From the NCBI GenBank assembly GCA_030633285.1, contig DAOVTC010000029.1, forward strand, positions 1 to 9,137: a stretch of 9,137 nucleotides of DNA, given 5' to 3'. Positions 1 to 5,807 of this stretch are shown piece by piece. The first letter of the stretch is position 1. Every line of letters starts with the position of its first letter. The stretch comes from Flavobacteriaceae bacterium. Its GTDB lineage: Bacteria; Bacteroidota; Bacteroidia; Flavobacteriales; Flavobacteriaceae. Made by a program: the position numbers and the translations under genes. The notes under the pieces were generated by a model. That model saw only the letters and a program-made list of their open reading frames with translations, made no database searches and was not told the origin of the DNA.

Positions 1-66
1 AAACTATAAATAGATAACACGAGATTATTATTGTAAAAACTGTTGTTAAATTATTCTTATTTTTTA

Positions 67-555
67 CTATTCTACTTTAAGCCTCCACAAAGAATGACAA
101 ACAATACATGAGTTCATTAACTCATGAGCTGTTTTACTTGCTTTTAACCAATCTTCATTATTAGCCTCTTCAACAAGCTTTTTTGCATAATTATCTAGTA
201 CAATATCATATGATAACAAACTATTTATAAAACTCTCCTGATCCGATTCACGCATGATAAACCATGGGTTTTCTTTTGGAGCTGCATGATTTAATATAAG
301 ACCTGCACCTTCTAAAACCATTTGTTTATTTTCGATAATTATTCCCTGATGAACCATTACTGAACCACTGTTTAAAATATTCATCAGTTGTTTATAACTC
401 ATATCTGAAGTGTTTTTTGAAGCAACAAGATCTTCAGCTGTTCTTTTTGGAACTTTCTCAATATTTGATATCTGTTTATCTTTTTTTTGAGAACAAGAAA
501 CGTTGAATCCTATAAATATCAGTAATATTATTATAATGTTTTTTCTTCCAATCAT
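67..555 (-). CDS. Class II cytochrome c (cytochrome c'-like) lipoprotein
   Basis: The protein has one haem-binding motif, CIVCH, only eight residues from its C-terminus, which is the placement used by class II cytochromes (c', c556) with a four-helix bundle. I infer covalent haem attachment outside the cytoplasmic membrane and a role in electron transfer or gas/redox sensing; the partner is unknown. The N-terminus (MIGRKN, then a run of Ile/Leu/Phe, ending FNVSC-SQKKDK) is a lipoprotein signal with a slightly degenerate lipobox. The open frame reaches a GTG at 582, but the ATG at 555 gives a normal-length signal peptide, so I prefer it (162 residues). The body is rich in helix-forming residues with Met and His around MVHQG, possible axial ligands. 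The gene is monocistronic as far as can be seen; a TAnnTTTG box lies upstream. An unrelated lipoprotein that happens to carry CxxCH is possible but less likely, given the position of the motif. Confidence 0.75.
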   Translation of the reverse strand: MIGRKNIIIILLIFIGFNVSCSQKKDKQISNIEKVPKRTAEDLVASKNTSDMSYKQLMNILNSGSVMVHQGIIIENKQMVLEGAGLILNHAAPKENPWFIMRESDQESFINSLLSYDIVLDNYAKKLVEEANNEDWLKASKTAHELMNSCIVCHSLWRLKVE

Positions 556-617
556 TTTTTTATATTTATACCTTAAATCCACAACAACTTATTAAGAATC
601 TCAGTTAAATAACTATG

Positions 618-625
618 CAAAAGTA
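618..625 (-). promoter_or_regulatory. Candidate Bacteroidota -7 promoter box for the cytochrome gene
   Basis: Read on the minus strand this is TACTTTTG, a full match to the Bacteroidota -7 consensus TAnnTTTG, about 60 bases upstream of the ATG at 555. A clear TTG at about -33 is not visible, so the call rests on the -7 box and its position alone. Confidence 0.35.
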
Positions 626-733
626 ATTTGTACAGTATTTAACCGTATGAATTTATCATCTATTTTAGTGATACCTAAGAAACAAAATAAAGATAAGGTC
701 ATGAGAATAAAAGTACAAAAATTAAGCGATTCT

Positions 734-761
734 GGACACTATCCCGTAAAGTGTGTAAACT
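734..761. repeat. Possible solo insertion-sequence terminal repeat
   Basis: The stretch reads GGACACTATCCCGTAAAG followed by TGTGTAAACT. Its complement, beginning AGTTTACACACTTTACGGG, resembles from memory the terminal inverted repeats of IS256/Mutator-type elements. It also contains an internal ACACT/AGTGT inverted pair. No transposase and no second copy lies in the window, so it would be an isolated relic. The match is by eye only. Confidence 0.25.
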
Positions 762-841
762 TAATTTAAAACTGTTAACTTTTGTTTAAAATATCTCTTT
801 GTTCTTCGAAATATTATGATAATTATCTAATATTGATAAAA

Positions 842-858
842 ATACCCTACAAGGGTAT
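842..858. repeat. Perfect 7-bp hairpin
   Basis: ATACCCT and AGGGTAT form a perfect inverted repeat around a 3-base loop (ACA). It sits in the gene-poor gap, with an AT-rich flank on both sides and no long T-run directly after it, so it is a weak terminator candidate at best. It might be a mobile-element remnant. Confidence 0.4.
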
Positions 859-896
859 ATTGTTTCGTCCATTAAAAAAATGAATTACCTACTCTA

Positions 897-1109
897 TTTG
901 ATCAATTTTCAAACAAACTTACTTAGATCATATCCAACAAAACTCCTTTTGATATTTTAACATACTCTACAAACCGTACCACTTCCACAGAAAGGGTCTA
1001 TTACAATCTCACCCTCTATACTCGTTTGAGGTATAGGTAATGTTACTATTTATTTAGGAAATGTTATAGGGTGTTCAATATGTTTAAGTTTTTTAAATCT
1101 ATATAAACA
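897..1109 (-). pseudogene. Decayed DNA methyltransferase (C-terminal part)
   Basis: One minus-strand frame reads RFKKLKHIEHPITFPK, stop, IVTLPIPQTSIEGEIVI, then DPFCGSGTVCRVC, stop, and further on RSFVGYDLSKFV, stop. This is the expected order near the C-terminus of N6-adenine or N4-cytosine DNA methyltransferases: the HP-x-x-FP segment, then motif I (DPFxGSGT, S-adenosylmethionine binding, 975-998), then the G-x-D acidic-loop segment (VGYD). At least three in-frame stops (1050-1052, about 957, 909-911) and a probable frameshift upstream of 1101 show that the gene is dead. The catalytic (D/S/N)PP(Y/F) motif is not readable. In the intact gene it would have modified DNA bases, either as part of a restriction-modification system or as an orphan enzyme. 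No restriction enzyme remnant is recognised beside it. Confidence 0.8.
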
Positions 1110-1496
1110 TCAAATATGGAAAGGTTTTGTTTACTGAGTTTATAAAATCATATACATAAAAAAGTATAATCTAAAAATATTTATTATGAAAACAATCTTT
1201 GTTCGGACGAACAAAAGTTAAATGAAGTAAATAAGAAAACCATTTAGGTTTCTTGTAATTGGAAGTAGAACATTATCATTGTATTGTTTAATAAGAAAAA
1301 TTAATAACACGAATGTCCAAGAACTAGGTCTTTCAATCATCTTATTGCCAGTAAATTAAAATAAACATCAATGGTAAGAAATGGTTAAAAATATTATTAA
1401 AACCAAATAAACAAATTGATAAAAAAGTTTCATAAAATATCTAATTGAATAGCTAAAACAAAATGATTATTTTTAACATCTCAAAACCAATAACAA

Positions 1497-2690
1497 ATGA
1501 AAATCAAATCTATCTTATTTTTAAGTTTTAGTTTTTTAATGATTTCCTGTGGTTCAACATCAACACAAACAACCAGTGTCAATCCACATGCCGAACCACA
1601 TGTACAAATGCATGAAGAATTTATTAATGAACAAAATCAACAAACCATGAATAAAAAATTTGCTCAGGAATTGTCAGGTACTTATTTAGGAATGATTCCT
1701 TGTGCCGATTGCGAAAAGATTATTTACAGATTGATATTAAATGATGATCTTACTTATCAGTCTAAAAAAACATATCAAGGAAGATCTGATGTACCCTTTG
1801 AAAAGAAAGGGACTTATACAATAAATAGTCAGTTTATTATTCAACTTGATGATGGAGGAGGAATGAATATGTTTAAAAAAGAATCAAAAGGATTATTGAT
1901 GTTAGATAAAAAAGAAAATGAAATCACTGGAAATCTTGCTGATAAATACTATATGTTACCAATAGTAAAAAGTGTTAAAAATAACAAGCAAAACAAATAC
2001 CAGCAAATTTTGTATAAAAAATATCAAGAAGGTGTTGATTTTTATGCCTTTGGAAATGAACCTTTTTGGAGTTTAGATATGGATTTTGAAAAAGGATTTC
2101 TCTTTAAAAATTTAGATGGCTTAGATTATAATGCCCCTGCTGTAGATCCGGTAAGAGCAATGGATGCAAATGTTACACGCTACCGTACAGTAACAGAATC
2201 AGGCGAATTAATTGTACAGTTAAATCATACAGAGTGTACGGATTCTATGAGTGGTCAAAAGTTTGATTATAGTATTACCATTGATTTTAAAACAAGTAAA
2301 GAAACAGATTATAAAACTTATAAAGGTTGCGGTAATTATGTACCTGACTATCGTTTGCATGATATTTGGGCAATTATTGAAGTTGATGGAATAAAAGTTA
2401 ATCCTGTAGATTTTAAAAGAGAGGCACCAAGAATGGAGATCAATTTAACTAAAAAAACTGTTTTCGGAACGGATGGTTGTAATACTTTTAGAGGAAGTGT
2501 AAAAGTTGATAATAACAATATTAAATTTGGACCATTCGCCTCTACCAGGATGGCATGTTTTGATAATACTGAGATAAGTTCTAAAATTGGTAAAACATTA
2601 TCGAGTAAAACACTTACTTTTAAACGTAAAAACAATCTTGTTTTTTATGAGAATGGTAAAAAAGTAATGGAGTTAAAGCATATTGATTAA
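1497..2690 (+). CDS. Three-domain envelope lipoprotein (NlpE N-terminal / COG3650-like / META)
   Basis: The N-terminus MKIKSILFLSFSFLMISC is a lipoprotein signal, with Cys18 as the lipidation site. It is followed by a linker with several histidines (residues 31-39). Residues 59-155 match the NlpE N-terminal domain: GTYLGMIPCADCEK carries the CxxC pair (Cys69, Cys72) known in NlpE, the copper and surface-stress lipoprotein. Residues 180-282 resemble the COG3650 domain (FYAFGNEPFWSLDMD, with Cys247 and Cys278). Residues 285-395 are a META/HslJ-like domain (GTDGCNTFRG and ASTRMACF, Cys328 and Cys354 likely paired). I infer an outer-membrane-anchored, periplasm-facing protein that handles metal or envelope stress; no CpxA-type partner is visible. 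The protein is complete at 397 residues and the only plus-strand gene here, so it has its own transcript. The domain assignments are by motif recognition, and the exact function is open. Confidence 0.85.
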   Translation: MKIKSILFLSFSFLMISCGSTSTQTTSVNPHAEPHVQMHEEFINEQNQQTMNKKFAQELSGTYLGMIPCADCEKIIYRLILNDDLTYQSKKTYQGRSDVPFEKKGTYTINSQFIIQLDDGGGMNMFKKESKGLLMLDKKENEITGNLADKYYMLPIVKSVKNNKQNKYQQILYKKYQEGVDFYAFGNEPFWSLDMDFEKGFLFKNLDGLDYNAPAVDPVRAMDANVTRYRTVTESGELIVQLNHTECTDSMSGQKFDYSITIDFKTSKETDYKTYKGCGNYVPDYRLHDIWAIIEVDGIKVNPVDFKREAPRMEINLTKKTVFGTDGCNTFRGSVKVDNNNIKFGPFASTRMACFDNTEISSKIGKTLSSKTLTFKRKNNLVFYENGKKVMELKHID

Positions 2691-2755
2691 CGCCTATAGT
2701 ATTGTTAACCAACATTTACTTTGTGCTAAAAAATTGTTTTAGGTTAACTGTCTAG

Positions 2756-3055
2756 TTACTCTGTCGTTTTTATATATATACTTGTTATTTTGTGTATACA
2801 TATTTCAGGGTGGGTCACTTTTATCAAGTGAGTGATATTTTCTTTTATAACGTATTTCTTTATCAAAAAATCAACAAAAATATCTATAGGTCTTATCGCT
2901 CTTTTTAAGTAAACACCCTCTAAAGAAGTTGCACGACTGAGAGCAACATAAACTTGTCCTCCTGCAAAAACATTAGTACCAAAATCAATAATGACTTTTT
3001 CAAAAGTTTTACCTTGGCTTTTATGAATTGCCATTGCCCATGCCAGCTTAACAAG
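2756..3055 (-). pseudogene. C-terminal stump of a Pif1/RecD-like DNA helicase
   Basis: The readable frame begins [18 protein letters not shown] directly after an in-frame TAG at 3056-3058 and continues to [20 protein letters not shown]. These are the last superfamily 1B helicase motifs (V, around IHKSQG; VI, around YVALSR), followed by a [10 protein letters not shown] segment typical of the end of Pif1-like proteins. The ATP-binding Walker A and B motifs and everything else upstream are missing: about 100 codons remain of a family whose members usually have several hundred. An ATG at 3034 exists but begins inside motif V, so it cannot give a working helicase. The last 30 or so residues look unlike the family and may be readthrough past a lost stop. 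The intact gene would have unwound DNA with ATP. Confidence 0.8.
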
Positions 3056-3078
3056 CTATCATATAACTAAACCAATTT

Positions 3079-3228
3079 TTAAGAAAGCATAGGTGTTAAA
3101 TATTTGTTAAAATCATATGTAAGTATCCGGTCTGTTTTAGGTCTCATCAATGCCTCACCAATATATATATAATTCTTCTTACCCCTTATGGAATAAAGGA
3201 TCTGGGGAGATGCAATTCTTGCCTCCAT
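3079..3228 (-). CDS. Unrecognised 49-codon reading frame
   Basis: A minus-strand frame starts at ATG 3228 (MEARIASPQILYSIRGKKN) and ends YLTPMLS with TAA at 3079-3081. An in-frame TAG lies only 10-20 bases before the ATG, so it is either a small complete gene or a fragment. The composition is plausible for a soluble protein: a basic patch (RGKKN), a YIYIGEAL stretch and a TYDFNKYL stretch. It lies between the terminator of the Fic gene and the helicase stump and is read in the same direction. I recognise no family. Given the decayed neighbour, a remnant of the same inserted gene or element is as likely as an expressed small protein. Confidence 0.3.
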   Translation of the reverse strand: MEARIASPQILYSIRGKKNYIYIGEALMRPKTDRILTYDFNKYLTPMLS

Positions 3229-3246
3229 CTCCACTTTAATACTCTA

Positions 3247-3271
3247 AAACCCCTTACTTTATAAGGGGTTT
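3247..3271 (-). terminator. Hairpin terminator after the Fic gene
   Basis: AAACCCCTTA and TAAGGGGTTT form a perfect 10-bp stem around a 5-base loop. It starts 6 bases beyond the TAA stop of the Fic gene (stop at 3277-3279). On the minus strand it is followed by a short T-run (TTTT is partly in the stem); on the plus strand the run TATTTTTT follows, so it could work in both directions. Confidence 0.8.
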
Positions 3272-3276
3272 ATTTT

Positions 3277-4425
3277 TTAGAAAATTCTGATATACTCATA
3301 AAATGCATACATCCTATTCCGTTTATAACCAGTTAATTCTGTTAATATTTTAAGCTCTTCAAAATCTTTTATTAATCTATTTGCAGTAGAAGAATGTATT
3401 TTTAAGGTTTTGGCCACTTCTTTACTATCTAATATTGGAACCTTGTAGAGTAAGTTAATTAAGCGTTTTCCATCTGCTTGTTTTCTGCCTAATTTTATTA
3501 ATCTATTTAATTCAATATCATCTCTTAATTTAATAATATTATTAAACGATTTAATACTTTTTTTTGCAGTTTCTATAACTCCATCTAAGAAAAAAAATAA
3601 CCAATTTTCAATATCATTCTTTTTACGTACTTGTGTTAAATTATCATAATAATCTCTGCGGTTACGCTCAAAATAATCAGATAAATAAAGGGTTGGTTTT
3701 TGCAATAGTTCTTTATCTATTAAATAAAGAGTTATAAGTAGCCGCCCTATTCTACCATTCCCATCTAAAAATGGATGTATTGTTTCAAATTGATAGTGGG
3801 CCAGTGCTATTTTTATTAGATGTGGAACTGCCAAAGGTAAATCCATGATTTCTGCATTGATAAATTGCTCTAAATCTTGCATTAAATCCGGTATTTCTTC
3901 ATGTATTGGTGGTATAAAAATAGAGTCTTTTAAACTATCTCCAATCCAATTTTGGCCATTCCGATATTCTCCTGGTAATTTTTCTTTTCCTCTTACGCCT
4001 TGCAATAATGTTTTATGAGTTTGCTTAATTAACCTATTAGAAATAGGTAAATCCCTCATTGCCTCAATGGCTTGATTTAGTGCTTGTATGTAATTATGCA
4101 CCTCCTGCCAATCATTTCTCTTATCTGGATTTATAAATGCTTCTTTTATAAATACTTCTTCAAAAGATGTTTGAGTGCCTTCTATTTTACTACTTACGGT
4201 TGCTTCTTTAGTAACATGCATTTTTATAAAAAAATCGATGTCTGGGATTAGTTCAGAAAAAGTATCTAATCTACCTAAATATCTGTCTGCTTCACCTAAT
4301 TTATTAAGTAAACCGGGGTTACTTATTAACCATTGTAGGCATATTTTATTGGGTGTGAAACTTTGATATTGGTATTGTTGTTGCCATTTACCCGCAATGA
4401 AATTTTTAAAATCTATTGTTTGCAT
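3277..4425 (-). CDS. Fic family AMP-transferase with C-terminal winged helix (class II, self-inhibited)
   Basis: Residue numbers follow the ATG at 4425 (382 residues). The Fic core motif HPFLDGNGRIGR is at 217-228 and contains the catalytic His and the phosphate-binding GNGR loop. Fic enzymes usually transfer AMP from ATP to a hydroxyl side chain of a target protein. SSKIEG at 78-83 fits the inhibitory motif (S/T)xxxE(G/N) placed N-terminal to the core, which defines class II Fic proteins; its Glu blocks ATP binding. The C-terminus (about 318-382) holds a helix-turn-helix, VAKTLKIHSSTANRLIKDFE, as in many bacterial Fic proteins that bind DNA. The frame extends to a TTG at 4443, but that lies inside a palindrome and the ATG six codons later is the better start. 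No separate antitoxin gene adjoins it. The target is unknown. Two palindromes directly upstream suggest self-regulation. Confidence 0.92.
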   Translation of the reverse strand: MQTIDFKNFIAGKWQQQYQYQSFTPNKICLQWLISNPGLLNKLGEADRYLGRLDTFSELIPDIDFFIKMHVTKEATVSSKIEGTQTSFEEVFIKEAFINPDKRNDWQEVHNYIQALNQAIEAMRDLPISNRLIKQTHKTLLQGVRGKEKLPGEYRNGQNWIGDSLKDSIFIPPIHEEIPDLMQDLEQFINAEIMDLPLAVPHLIKIALAHYQFETIHPFLDGNGRIGRLLITLYLIDKELLQKPTLYLSDYFERNRRDYYDNLTQVRKKNDIENWLFFFLDGVIETAKKSIKSFNNIIKLRDDIELNRLIKLGRKQADGKRLINLLYKVPILDSKEVAKTLKIHSSTANRLIKDFEELKILTELTGYKRNRMYAFYEYIRIF

Positions 4426-4440
4426 TTGTTTACGTTTGTA

Positions 4441-4462
4441 CAAATATACATAATTATATTTG
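4441..4462. promoter_or_regulatory. Operator-like palindrome 1 upstream of the Fic gene
   Basis: CAAATATA and TATATTTG are perfect complements separated by 6 bases, a 22-bp dyad ending 16 bases before the Fic ATG at 4425. The left half, read on the minus strand, is also TATATTTG, a match to the -7 box TAnnTTTG, so protein binding here could cover a promoter element. It overlaps TTTGTACAAA, a 10-bp palindrome at 4435-4444. Confidence 0.55.
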
Positions 4463-4480
4463 CGGTTTAGGCTTTAACTG

Positions 4481-4502
4481 CAAATATAATTTAATGTATT
4501 TG
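4481..4502. promoter_or_regulatory. Operator-like palindrome 2 / -7 box upstream of the Fic gene
   Basis: CAAATATA and TGTATTTG, separated by 6 bases, repeat palindrome 1 with a single mismatch, exactly 40 bp further upstream. On the minus strand the CAAATATA half (4481-4488) reads TATATTTG and is the better placed -7 box, giving a leader of about 50 bases before ATG 4425. A clear TTG at about -33 is not seen. Confidence 0.5.
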
Positions 4503-4595
4503 CACTTTAACACTATTTTAATATCAAAACTAAAATTGACATAATTTAATAAAAAACTAAACTCGGCAGAATATAAGCAAATGTATTTTAGGTTT

Positions 4596-5021
4596 TTAAT
4601 TACATTTTAAAATGTGCCAAAAAATAAACAAAATCATCCCTGTATAAAATAGAAATTCCTGAAGTGAAAAAGATTTTTCTCCCTTTGGCTCTTCTTTTTC
4701 CATAATTTTATCTATGGTTTCACATGCTACTTTTATTTTACCTTGATCATTATCATATTCAGGATTATTCCCGCCTTGTATAACAAAAAGCTGATAATTC
4801 AAATATAAAAAGTTTATTGAGCCTTTTAAAAACTTTAAACCAAAGAATATACTAGCACTCCAACTTATAACAGCAAATAATAAAACTATTTGTGAGTATT
4901 TTAATCTTTCACCATTAGTTTTATAAACTGCAAAGCCAATTGAAGTTACGCATAAAGCTATTAAATAATAAGTTGAAATTTTAACAATATAACTATGAAG
5001 TAGTTCAAAAATAAAAAATAT
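4596..5021 (-). CDS. Three-helix membrane protein without a normal start codon
   Basis: A minus-strand frame is open from 5024 (in-frame TAA at 5025-5027) to the TAA at 4596-4598, about 142 codons. It has three clear hydrophobic segments: one around YLIALCVTSIGFAVY, one around IVLLFAVISWSASIFFGL, and one at the C-terminus, FLFYTGMILFIFWHIL. A charged loop (DNDQGKIKVACETIDKIMEKEE) lies between the last two. No ATG or GTG occurs before the third segment; the only usual alternative is a TTG at 4802, which would discard the first two helices. The ATA at 5019-5021, one base from ATG, would give a sensible N-terminus (FFIFELLHSY after the start), 12 bases after AGGAG at 5034-5038. So it uses a rare start, has lost its start, or is a recent pseudogene. 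It begins 17 bases after the DUF2490 gene's stop. I do not recognise a named family, and its function is unknown. Confidence 0.55.
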   Translation of the reverse strand: MFFIFELLHSYIVKISTYYLIALCVTSIGFAVYKTNGERLKYSQIVLLFAVISWSASIFFGLKFLKGSINFLYLNYQLFVIQGGNNPEYDNDQGKIKVACETIDKIMEKEEPKGEKSFSLQEFLFYTGMILFIFWHILKCN

Positions 5022-5038
5022 ATTTTATTAGTACTCCT

Positions 5039-5791
5039 CTAGTTTAAACTGTGAAACACCCTTAATCGAAATACAATGTCGTTGGTTTCAAAAGTATCCT
5101 CAATATCAATTTTCCTTCTGTGATATGATGGAGAAAATTCGATTTTCCATTCGGAATTAACAATATATCCTAATCCTAGAGTAAACCTGATTAAATCGTT
5201 AAAACCGGTTGTCTCATCAAAGTTCAAGAAAAATTCTATATGAAAAGGTATATAGAAATTATTTAGTGTTTCCCAATTATCATTTTGCCATTCATAAACT
5301 CCTGCAAACATATATCTAGCTCTTAATCCGAAATCCCAGGAATTATTAAAATAGTCAAATTGTTCTTCTAATCGTATATAATGATTAATATGTAATTGTT
5401 TGAATGTTGCCCATTCTATATTTATTCCTTGAAAGGACCTTATTTCCAGATGGTTGGATGTATTCGTAAAATCAGTATAGAATATTCCTACCCCAAAATG
5501 ATATTCAAGCTTTAAAGGTCTTCTTGTTTTTATGTTTAACAAATGGTTATAACTAATTGCCGGTCGAACATAATATTTGGTCCATAAATGGGGTGAAATA
5601 ATTCTCCAACCCGTATCGCCATACACCTTAAAATTATTTTCTAATTCATAGTTTGCATTATAATCAACCCAATATTGATAATCAACTATTTCATCTTCCA
5701 GCTCTTCAAATTGAGCAAAAATATTGATAGAAAATAAGAGACATATAAGGAGGAATGAAATTTTACGTTTGGAGAAAAACAAGTAATTCAT
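5039..5791 (-). CDS. DUF2490-family outer-membrane protein
   Basis: The first 27 residues form a signal peptide (KRKISFLLICLLFSINIFAQ), probably cleaved after IFA. The rest is rich in alternating aromatic and polar residues, as in a small beta-barrel. Features matching DUF2490 include YYVRPAISYNHLL (73-85), HYIRLEEQFDYF (137-148), LRARYMFAG (156-164) and a final strand FRLRVFHSLN. Proteins of this family are common in Bacteroidota and are predicted to lie in the outer membrane; no biochemical role is established. The length of 250 residues is usual. The gene starts 16 bases after the stop of the metallophosphoesterase gene and is followed within 20 bases by the small membrane protein, so the three are probably co-transcribed. 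Confidence 0.8.
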   Translation of the reverse strand: MNYLFFSKRKISFLLICLLFSINIFAQFEELEDEIVDYQYWVDYNANYELENNFKVYGDTGWRIISPHLWTKYYVRPAISYNHLLNIKTRRPLKLEYHFGVGIFYTDFTNTSNHLEIRSFQGINIEWATFKQLHINHYIRLEEQFDYFNNSWDFGLRARYMFAGVYEWQNDNWETLNNFYIPFHIEFFLNFDETTGFNDLIRFTLGLGYIVNSEWKIEFSPSYHRRKIDIEDTFETNDIVFRLRVFHSLN

Positions 5792-5807
5792 TATTGTAAA
5801 ATTAAGA

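Larger units (their letters stand above)
626..1496. other. Gene-poor region with decayed sequence
   Basis: No intact gene is seen on either strand across this stretch. It contains a sequence resembling an insertion-sequence end (734-761), a perfect 7-bp hairpin (842-858) and the remains of a DNA methyltransferase (about 897-1109, minus). An open minus-strand run at 1218-1355, about 45 codons, lies in the same frame as the methyltransferase motif and may be more of the same gene, but I recognise no motif in it. I saw no convincing promoter box directly ahead of the plus-strand gene that starts at 1497; an A-rich leader precedes its ATG without a Shine-Dalgarno sequence, as is common in Bacteroidota. 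Confidence 0.6.

Noticed and set aside
2348..2635. 95-codon minus-strand frame opposite the META domain
   Set aside because: It lies wholly within the well-supported lipoprotein gene and has no recognisable protein features; antisense shadow.
2704..2748. GTTAACC/GGTTAAC inverted repeat as a terminator after the lipoprotein gene
   Set aside because: Only 7-bp arms with a 31-base loop and no T-run; too weak.
3206..3232. GGAGATG/CATCTCC inverted repeat
   Set aside because: It overlaps the start of the unknown 49-codon frame, but short arms and a 13-base loop give no clear role.
4175..4366. 63-codon plus-strand frame inside the Fic gene
   Set aside because: Antisense shadow of the Fic N-terminal region.
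3277..4595. Fic/antitoxin (VbhT/VbhA or Doc/Phd) module
   Set aside because: No small antitoxin gene adjoins the Fic gene, and the inhibitory SSKIEG motif is inside the same protein, which fits class II instead.
4602..4615. 14-bp perfect palindrome ACATTTTAAAATGT
   Set aside because: It lies at the end of the small membrane protein frame and is low-complexity AT sequence without a nearby start to regulate.
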